A stretch of DNA of 64,000 bases from JAHEEL01 sp942491345 (GTDB lineage: Bacteria > Actinomycetota > Acidimicrobiia > Spongiisociales > UBA5794), in the NCBI GenBank assembly GCA_942491345.1, contig CALOAN010000006.1:6710-70709 (forward strand), given 5' to 3'. The position numbers and the translations under genes were made by a program. Every line of letters starts with the position of its first letter. The stretch's first letter is position 1. The notes below the pieces were generated by a model, which did no database searches, was not told the origin of the DNA, and worked only from the letters and a program-made list of their open reading frames with translations. Below, piece by piece: positions 58,342 to 64,000 of the stretch.

Positions 58342-59679
58342 ATGACCACCTATGACTTCCCCGAGGGTTTCGTCTGGGGCAGCGCCACGTCTTCGTACCA
58401 GATCGAGGGTGCGGTGGCCGAAGACGGGCGTGGTGAGAGCATCTGGGATCGGTTCTCTCACACGCCGGGTCGTGTGAAGAACGGCGACACCGGCGATGTC
58501 GCGTGTGACCACTACCACCGCTGGGGCGACGACGTCGCCCTTATGCAATCGTTGAATCTGAACGCCTACCGGTTTTCGATCGCCTGGCCGCGCATTGTCC
58601 CCGACGGTGACGGCGCCGTGAACGGCAGCGGTCTCGATTTCTACGACCGGCTCGTTGATGGCCTTCTCGAGGCTGGGATCGATCCCTATGTGACGCTGTA
58701 TCACTGGGACTTGCCGCAGGCCCTCGAGGACAAGGGCGGTTGGCGCTCGCGGGACACGGTCGAGGCATTCGCGCGCTACACGGAAGTCGTCGTTGACCGG
58801 CTCGGCGATCGAGTGGACAAGTGGTGGACGATCAACGAGCCGTGGGTGGTTGCGGTCGAAGGACACGAGCTGGGACTGCACGCGCCGGGTCATCAGTCGG
58901 TGAAGGAGGCGCTTGACGTTTCGCACCATCTGTTGCTCGCCCACGCGAGGAGCATGGAGGTGCTCCACAGCGCGGGTTCCAACCGCGTCGGGATCGTGCT
59001 CAATCAGGCCTATCACGTGCCACGTTCTGCGCACGCGGCCGACGTAGCGGCCGCTCACCTCGCAGACGGGCGCTACAACCGGTGGTTCCTCGACCCCCTG
59101 GCCGGCCGCGGCTATCCGGAGGATGTTGTCGATGCGCTCGGGTGGGACCAATCTGTGGTCGACCCCGGTGACCTCGTGGCGATTGCCCGTCCCATGGACA
59201 TGCTGGGCGTCAACTACTACACGCGCGTCGTGTGTGCCGCGCCCGACGTTTCGGATATCGACCGTCCGCGACCGCTCGTGACGGCACAGGGGGAACCGAC
59301 CGACATGGGCTGGGAGGTCTACCCCCGTGGTCTGTATGAGACGCTGGTTCGCAACTCGGCCGAGTACGGGCACACGTCGATGTACATCACAGAGAACGGT
59401 GCCGCCTATGAAGTACCGAAGGTCGATGGGTCGATTGCCGACTCGCTCCGCCGTTCGTACTTCGAGCAGCACTTTGTCGAGATGCACCGGGCGATCGCGG
59501 ACGGCGTGCCGCTCGAGGGCTACTTCGCGTGGTCGCTGCTCGACAACTTCGAGTGGGCACACGGCTATTCGATGCGTTTCGGGATCGTCGGCGTTGACTT
59601 CGACGATCAGACGAGGACCGTCAAAGACAGCGGCACCTGGTTCTCAGGTGTTGCCGCCCGGAACGGTTTCGACGCCTGA
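58342..59679 (+). CDS. Beta-glucosidase, GH1
   Basis: Protein of 445 residues; AGGAG before ATG 58342. Classical GH1 pattern: FPEGFVWGSATSSYQIEGA at the start, acid/base Glu166 in WWTINEPW, and nucleophile Glu351 in YITENGAAY. The C-terminal FAWSLLDNFEWAHGY completes the aglycone site. No signal peptide, so it cleaves imported cellobiose, xylobiose or aryl-glycosides in the cytosol. It follows xylB by 37 bases and is the last gene of the GH3-mutarotase-xylB-GH1 operon. Confidence 0.95.
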   Translation: MTTYDFPEGFVWGSATSSYQIEGAVAEDGRGESIWDRFSHTPGRVKNGDTGDVACDHYHRWGDDVALMQSLNLNAYRFSIAWPRIVPDGDGAVNGSGLDFYDRLVDGLLEAGIDPYVTLYHWDLPQALEDKGGWRSRDTVEAFARYTEVVVDRLGDRVDKWWTINEPWVVAVEGHELGLHAPGHQSVKEALDVSHHLLLAHARSMEVLHSAGSNRVGIVLNQAYHVPRSAHAADVAAAHLADGRYNRWFLDPLAGRGYPEDVVDALGWDQSVVDPGDLVAIARPMDMLGVNYYTRVVCAAPDVSDIDRPRPLVTAQGEPTDMGWEVYPRGLYETLVRNSAEYGHTSMYITENGAAYEVPKVDGSIADSLRRSYFEQHFVEMHRAIADGVPLEGYFAWSLLDNFEWAHGYSMRFGIVGVDFDDQTRTVKDSGTWFSGVAARNGFDA

Positions 59680-59686
59680 CGGACGA

Positions 59687-61015
59687 CTAGGAAGTGCCCC
59701 AGATCGTTCGATTGATCAGGTTCTCGAGCTGCTCTTGACGTCCGGAGACTGGACTCGGATCGATCTCACCTGCGACGACACGTGCCTCGAGGGCAGCAAG
59801 GTCGACTGATCCATCCTTGATTGCCGAGCCAAGGTCGGAGTCCCAACCGGCGTACCGTGCATCACGAGCCGCATCCAACGTCCCGTCTTCGATGAGCTGC
59901 GCGGCCACGAGTAGTGAGTAGGCGAGGGTGTCGATGCCTCCGATGTGCGCATGGAAGAGGTCGTCACGCGACATACTCTGGCGCCGCAGCTTCGTGTCGA
60001 AGTTGAAGCCACCGGTGGTGAGACCACCGGCTTTCAAGATCTCGTACAGTGCAAGGGTCACGTCCTCGACAGAATTCGGGAACTGGTCTGTGTCCCAGCC
60101 GTTCTGGGGATCTCCACGATTGGCATCGATGCTCCCGAAGACGCCATTCGCCACGGCGTAGGCCACCTCGTGGTGGAAGCTGTGGCCGGCGAGCGTTGCA
60201 TGGTTGGCTTCGATGTTGACGAAGTATTCGCCCAGGAGATCGTATCGCTCGAGGAATCCGTGCACGGTTGCGCTGTCGTAGTCGTACTGGTGTTTGGTCG
60301 GCTCCTGTGGCTTCGGCTCGAGGAGCAGTTTCCCTTCGAAGCCAATCGACCGTTTGTAGTCGGCCACCATGTGAAGGAAACGGGCGAGTTGGTCCGTCTC
60401 TTTGCCGATCTTCGTATTGAGGAGTGTCTCGTAACCCTCCCGACCGCCCCACAACACGTAGTTTGCACCGCCCAGCTGGTGCGTGGCGTCGATGGCGTTC
60501 TTCACCTGCGCTGCCGCGTAGGAGAACACCTCCGGATCAGGGTTGGTCGCCGCACCGGCCGCGTATCGCGGATGGCTGAAGAGGTTGGCCGTGCCCCACA
60601 GCAGCTTCACGCCCGTCTCCGCCATCTTCTCCTCGGCGTACGCGACCATCGTCCTCACGTTCTGCTGGGTCTCGGCGAACGTGGCGCCCTCCGGTGCGAT
60701 ATCGAGGTCGTGGAAACACCAGAACGGCGTGCCCAGCTTCGCAAAGAACTCGAATGCAGCATCCATCTTCATGCGGGCGGCATCCATGGGGCCCATCGAA
60801 CCGTCGAGCCACGGGCGATCGAGTGTTCCCGCTCCGAACACGTCGCTGCCCGGCCAGTTGAACGAGTGCCAATAGCAGACGGCGATGCGAAGCTGCTCAT
60901 CCATCCGCTTGCCCAGCACGATCCGAGCGGGGTCGTAGAAGCGATACGCGAGATCGTCTTGGGCCTCGGGCCCCTCGTACCGGATCGGCGCTACGTCGGA
61001 GAAGAACTCGGTCAT
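59687..61015 (-). CDS. xylA: Xylose isomerase, class II
   Basis: Protein of 442 residues, class II length. The catalytic His102 and Asp105 are in FHDLDIAPEG. Metal ligands appear in LLLEPKPQEPTKHQYDYD and NIEANHATLAGHSF, with GSIDANRGD and FDTKLRRQS at the end of the barrel. It converts D-xylose to D-xylulose (and glucose to fructose) with Mg or Mn. It converges with GH1 (7-base gap) and so is not in the operon, but completes the xylose pathway with xylB. It is transcribed from the 61.0 kb region. Confidence 0.95.
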   Translation of the reverse strand: MTEFFSDVAPIRYEGPEAQDDLAYRFYDPARIVLGKRMDEQLRIAVCYWHSFNWPGSDVFGAGTLDRPWLDGSMGPMDAARMKMDAAFEFFAKLGTPFWCFHDLDIAPEGATFAETQQNVRTMVAYAEEKMAETGVKLLWGTANLFSHPRYAAGAATNPDPEVFSYAAAQVKNAIDATHQLGGANYVLWGGREGYETLLNTKIGKETDQLARFLHMVADYKRSIGFEGKLLLEPKPQEPTKHQYDYDSATVHGFLERYDLLGEYFVNIEANHATLAGHSFHHEVAYAVANGVFGSIDANRGDPQNGWDTDQFPNSVEDVTLALYEILKAGGLTTGGFNFDTKLRRQSMSRDDLFHAHIGGIDTLAYSLLVAAQLIEDGTLDAARDARYAGWDSDLGSAIKDGSVDLAALEARVVAGEIDPSPVSGRQEQLENLINRTIWGTS

Positions 61016-61148
61016 GGTGGCACTCGCTTTCGATCGGTCACGGGCGGCGCCCATGGGCGGGCGGAGGACTCTGAAGACCCCCATATCGTACCAACTTGGC
61101 CGCGGCCGGGATCAGATGCGACCAGACGGTTTCACTAGGGTTCCGCCC

Positions 61149-61991
61149 ATGAAATACGCCTTCAATATCCCCAACTTCGGCTCATACGCCGACGCGGCCG
61201 CCGTTGCCGATCTGGCCGCGGTCGCAGAGCAATCGGGATGGGACGGATTCGTCGTCTGGGACCACATCGTCATCGCAGACGGGATGCCCGTTGGTGATCC
61301 GTGGGTGATTCTGACCGCCGTCGCCATGAAGACGGAACGCATCATGATTGGACCGATGGTCACCCCGCTCCCGCGTCGGCGCCCGTGGGTCGTGGCCCGC
61401 CAGACGGTCACGCTCGACCATCTCAGCGGTGGGCGCCTCGTGCTCGGAGTCGGCATCGGCGTGCCGCCCGAGGAAGAGTTCGGCACGTTCGGGGAGCCGA
61501 CAAGTGTCCGCGAACGTGCCGAGCGCCTCGACGAGGCGCTCGACGTGATCACCGGGATGTGGTCGGGTGAGCCCTTCTCGTACGACGGGACGCACTACCA
61601 GGTCAAGGAGACCACGTTCATGCCGCGGCCGCTCCAGCAACCGCGAATCCCGATCTGGGTGGCCGGGACGTGGCCCAATAAGGGCCCGTTCCGCCGTGCG
61701 GCGCGATTCGAAGGGGTGTACCCGCTTGCGGATGACAACGGCATGCCGACGCTCATCACACCGCAAGGCGTGAGCGAGGTGGTGGCCAACATCGCGTCGC
61801 AGCGAGCGGACATGGATGGCTACGACGTGAGTGCCGCCATTGTGCTTACCGGCGACCCGGATGAAGACCGGCGGCGTGTCGGCGAGTTCGAGGATGCGGG
61901 TGTGACGTGGGCGCACATCGGCCCGGCGAACGAGGGCGAGAGCTTCGAGGAGGTGGCCCGATGGGTTGCCGCCGGACCGCCTCGCTCGTGA
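61149..61991 (+). CDS. LLM-class (F420/FMN) oxidoreductase
   Basis: Protein of 280 residues from ATG 61149. The TIM-barrel pattern of the bacterial luciferase-like family is visible: FAFNIPN-like start, WDGFVVWDHIVIADG (about 34-48), LTAVAMKTERIMIGPMVTPLPRRRP (about 55-80), HLSGGRLVLGVGIG (about 94-108) and PIWVAGTWP (about 174-182). The R(R)P-WVVARQ-T-LDHLS-GR signature is typical of F420-dependent members in actinobacteria. Substrate unknown. It is divergent from xylA and stands alone or with the anSME gene. Confidence 0.87.
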   Translation: MKYAFNIPNFGSYADAAAVADLAAVAEQSGWDGFVVWDHIVIADGMPVGDPWVILTAVAMKTERIMIGPMVTPLPRRRPWVVARQTVTLDHLSGGRLVLGVGIGVPPEEEFGTFGEPTSVRERAERLDEALDVITGMWSGEPFSYDGTHYQVKETTFMPRPLQQPRIPIWVAGTWPNKGPFRRAARFEGVYPLADDNGMPTLITPQGVSEVVANIASQRADMDGYDVSAAIVLTGDPDEDRRRVGEFEDAGVTWAHIGPANEGESFEEVARWVAAGPPRS

Positions 61992-62015
61992 CAGTGACAA
62001 GGTAGTCTCGCCAAC

Positions 62016-63446
62016 GTGTCCTCTCAGCGTGATCTTCCGTGGCCGGCCGTCTCCGACCCGGCACGTGGTGCCGACCCACTCGAACGCGCCTGGTCCCCTG
62101 AGGCGTTCCATGTGCTGGCGAAGCCGACCGGAGCGATCTGCAACCTCGGGTGTTCTTACTGCTTCTTCCTCGACAAGGAGGAGTTGTACGAGGGCAGCCG
62201 CTTCCACATGTCGGATGAGGTGCTCGATCGGTACATCCAACAGCTGATCGAGGCACACTCCTCACCGGTAGTCACCGTTGCCTGGCAGGGGGGCGAACCC
62301 ACGTTGATGGGCCTCGACTTCTACCGCCGCGCGATCGAGGTGCAGGAGCGCTATCGCAAGCCGGGCACATCCTTCGAGAACACGATTCAGACCAACGGGA
62401 CTCTGCTCACGGACGAGTGGTGCGAGTTCCTCAAGGAGAACGAGTATCTCGTCGGCATCAGCATCGATGGTCCACAACCGCTCCACGACGTCAACCGGGT
62501 GAACAAACGCGGCGAAGGTACGTTCGACAAGGTGATGCGAGGCCTGCGCCTGCTCCAGAAGCACGAGGTCGACTACAACGTGCTCACGACCGTCAACGCC
62601 GTGAATGGGGCCTTCCCGCTCGAGGTCTATCACTTCCTTCGCGACGATGTCGGCACCGACTGGATGCAGTTCATCCCCGTGGTCGAGCGCGTTGACGAGG
62701 ATGGCAACCCTGCGTTCTTGAACGGGAGATATGCATCCGATCGGTCGGTCGGGGCAGAGCAGTTCGGGCAGTTTCTCTCTGTGATCTTCGACGAGTGGGT
62801 TCGAAATGACGTTGGGAGCGTCTATGTCCAGACGTTTGAGGCGACGGTGCGCAACTGGATGGGTCTTCCGTCGTCCGGCATGTGCGTCTTCAACGAGACC
62901 TGCGGATTGGGTGTTGCTTTGGAACACAACGGCGACCTGTACTCCTGCGACCACTTCGTCGAACCCGAGTACCTCATCGGGAACGTCGGCGACACGAACA
63001 TGGGGGACCTCGTCGGTTCGCAGCGGCAGCACGACTTCGGCATGGCCAAACGGGACAGCCTCCCCCAGTACTGCCTCGATTGTGACGTCCGGTTCGCCTG
63101 CCACGGGGAGTGCCCCAAGAACCGGTTCATCGACACACCGGACGGCGAACCCGGATTGAACTACCTGTGCGCCGGTTTCAAGGACTTCTTCCACCACGTT
63201 GACGAACCGATGAAGGTCATGGTCGACGCGATCCGCGCAGGGCAGAGCGCCTCGCCGGTGATGCAGTTCATGGCACAACGCGACGCAGCATTTGCGGCCT
63301 CCGTCGCCAAGGCCGGGCGTAACAACCCATGCCCCTGCGGGAGCGGCGAGAAGACCAAGCGGTGCCATGGGGCGCGACAAGAAGCGACAGCCCCTGCTCC
63401 CGCGATGCCGACGGCACCGGGTGATCCACGGCCCAGAGTTCGTTGA
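62016..63446 (+). CDS. Radical SAM SPASM protein, anaerobic sulfatase-maturase-like, with SEC-C tail
   Basis: Protein of 476 residues from GTG 62016 (TAGTCT, then 7 bases to the start, so it may be leaderless). The radical SAM site is Cys42-Cys46-Cys49 (CNLGCSYC). The SPASM region has further Cys pairs (ETCGLGVALEHNGDLYSCD, YCLDCDVRFACHGECPKNR). It matches anSME/AslB enzymes that oxidise a Cys or Ser of sulfatases to formylglycine. The last 40 residues hold a SEC-C zinc motif (NPCPCGSGEKTKRCHG). No sulfatase is encoded in the window, so the substrate is open. Confidence 0.9.
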   Translation: MSSQRDLPWPAVSDPARGADPLERAWSPEAFHVLAKPTGAICNLGCSYCFFLDKEELYEGSRFHMSDEVLDRYIQQLIEAHSSPVVTVAWQGGEPTLMGLDFYRRAIEVQERYRKPGTSFENTIQTNGTLLTDEWCEFLKENEYLVGISIDGPQPLHDVNRVNKRGEGTFDKVMRGLRLLQKHEVDYNVLTTVNAVNGAFPLEVYHFLRDDVGTDWMQFIPVVERVDEDGNPAFLNGRYASDRSVGAEQFGQFLSVIFDEWVRNDVGSVYVQTFEATVRNWMGLPSSGMCVFNETCGLGVALEHNGDLYSCDHFVEPEYLIGNVGDTNMGDLVGSQRQHDFGMAKRDSLPQYCLDCDVRFACHGECPKNRFIDTPDGEPGLNYLCAGFKDFFHHVDEPMKVMVDAIRAGQSASPVMQFMAQRDAAFAASVAKAGRNNPCPCGSGEKTKRCHGARQEATAPAPAMPTAPGDPRPRVR

Positions 63447-63498
63447 GTTCGTTCCCCGTCAAGACCCGGCGGCGTTGATCCACCAGGCCTCACACCTC

Positions 63499-64000
63499 TC
63501 ACGGAGGGAGGCCGGAGCTGCCCCCGGTGCGGTAGATGTGGCCGAGCCTGGACGTCCATTCGATTTCGCCGTCGGGGAGGATCTTGTACGTCCAACCGGC
63601 GGCGTGGCGGATGCCGTGATCGTGCCGGCACAGGGGTCCAAGGTCACCGGTCTTGGTTGTGCCTGCCTCTGCCCAGGGGATCCGGTGATCGAGGTCGCAA
63701 TCATGTGCGGGCATCCGACATCCGGGAAAGATGCATGTTCGGTTCCGTGCAACGACTTCTCGGTGTTGGGCCGCTGTAGGTCTGCGACGGGTGGTCCCGG
63801 TCGAGAGTGGCCGTCCGGTGTTGGGGTCGGTGATCGTGTAGCGCCAGGTGCCGTCGACCTGCCGCTCGGCGACCTTCCGCGTGATATCGGCGATGACCGG
63901 TCCGTATCCGGCGAGTTCGCCCGGGTCGTCATTGAGAGTCAAGGAGCGTCTCGAGATCGACGGAGATGTCGACCGAACCCTCGGATGGCGACTCGGCGGT
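63499..64000 (-). pseudogene. DUF222/HNH endonuclease-domain protein, C-terminal part with a frameshift
   Basis: The gene runs off the right edge. The HNH nuclease motif is complete: CIFPGCRMPAHDCDLDHRIPWAEAG and LCRHDHGIRHAAGW, as in the large DUF222/13E12-type family, whose copies are abundant in actinobacteria. From the edge to about 63945 the frame reads VDISVDLETLLD, then a stop in that frame; the homologous continuation LNDDPGELAGYGP is in a neighbouring frame. The usual sequence ...TLLGLNDDPGELAGYGP is thus broken by a one-base shift. Assembly error or a real lesion. Confidence 0.8.

Overview
The window looks like chromosome of a high-GC actinobacterium, most likely from the Acidimicrobiia or a neighbouring deep lineage. 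Supporting signs are an F420-type nitroreductase (Ddn family) and an LLM-class oxidoreductase, a mycothiol-dependent MDMPI-type enzyme, a DUF222/HNH protein, many GTG starts, and several genes whose -10 box lies 7 nt before the start codon (leaderless transcription). This placement is inference from gene content; there is no rRNA or marker gene here.

Layout. 0-6 kb: the 5' end of an NAD(P)-binding gene, a two-component system, a SHOCT protein, a 3' fragment of tRNA-Arg(ACG) resembling an attachment site, a double-VOC protein, a DUF4386 relic and an Fe-S photolyase. 6.4-15.2 kb: a phosphopantetheinyl transferase, a phytoene-desaturase-like flavoprotein, a PadR-controlled cupin/MDMPI pair, an arsR-acr3 arsenite operon, and two SDR genes with a TetR. 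15.4-19.7 kb: nitrogen control, with glnD facing glnK-amtB. 19.8-34.5 kb: small accessory units (Ddn-type oxidoreductase, esterases, a TetR-glycosyltransferase pair, TrmO, AraC/GyrI regulator, diguanylate cyclase), a lipid-phosphate triad (DAG kinase-like, PAP2, unknown membrane protein) and a decayed SGNH lipase gene. 34.6-41.1 kb: an EamA exporter, then hoxEFUYH plus its maturation protease, an NAD-linked group 3d-type [NiFe]-hydrogenase bounded by copies of a short hairpin repeat. 41.1-45.8 kb: cellobiose phosphorylase, a Gfo/Idh/MocA dehydrogenase and polyphosphate kinase 2. 46-53.4 kb: an acidic membrane protein, a TetR-ABC exporter operon whose ATPase gene carries a frameshift, a lipase, a flavodoxin and a secreted protein. 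53.5-61 kb: a xylo/cello-oligosaccharide operon (GH3, mutarotase-like protein, xylulokinase, GH1) facing xylose isomerase. 61-64 kb: LLM oxidoreductase, anSME-type radical SAM enzyme, and a frameshifted HNH protein.

Taken together, the cell appears able to take plant oligosaccharides through phosphorolysis and hydrolysis into the xylulose-5-phosphate route, to exchange electrons between H2 and NAD(H), to resist arsenite and possibly small-molecule toxins, and to sense nitrogen through an adenylylated or uridylylated PII. At least four genes carry apparent frame lesions (SGNH gene, ABC ATPase, HNH gene, small membrane gene near 3.0 kb). These may be real decay or indel errors in the assembly. 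No CRISPR array, rRNA, complete tRNA, intact integrase or transposase was found.
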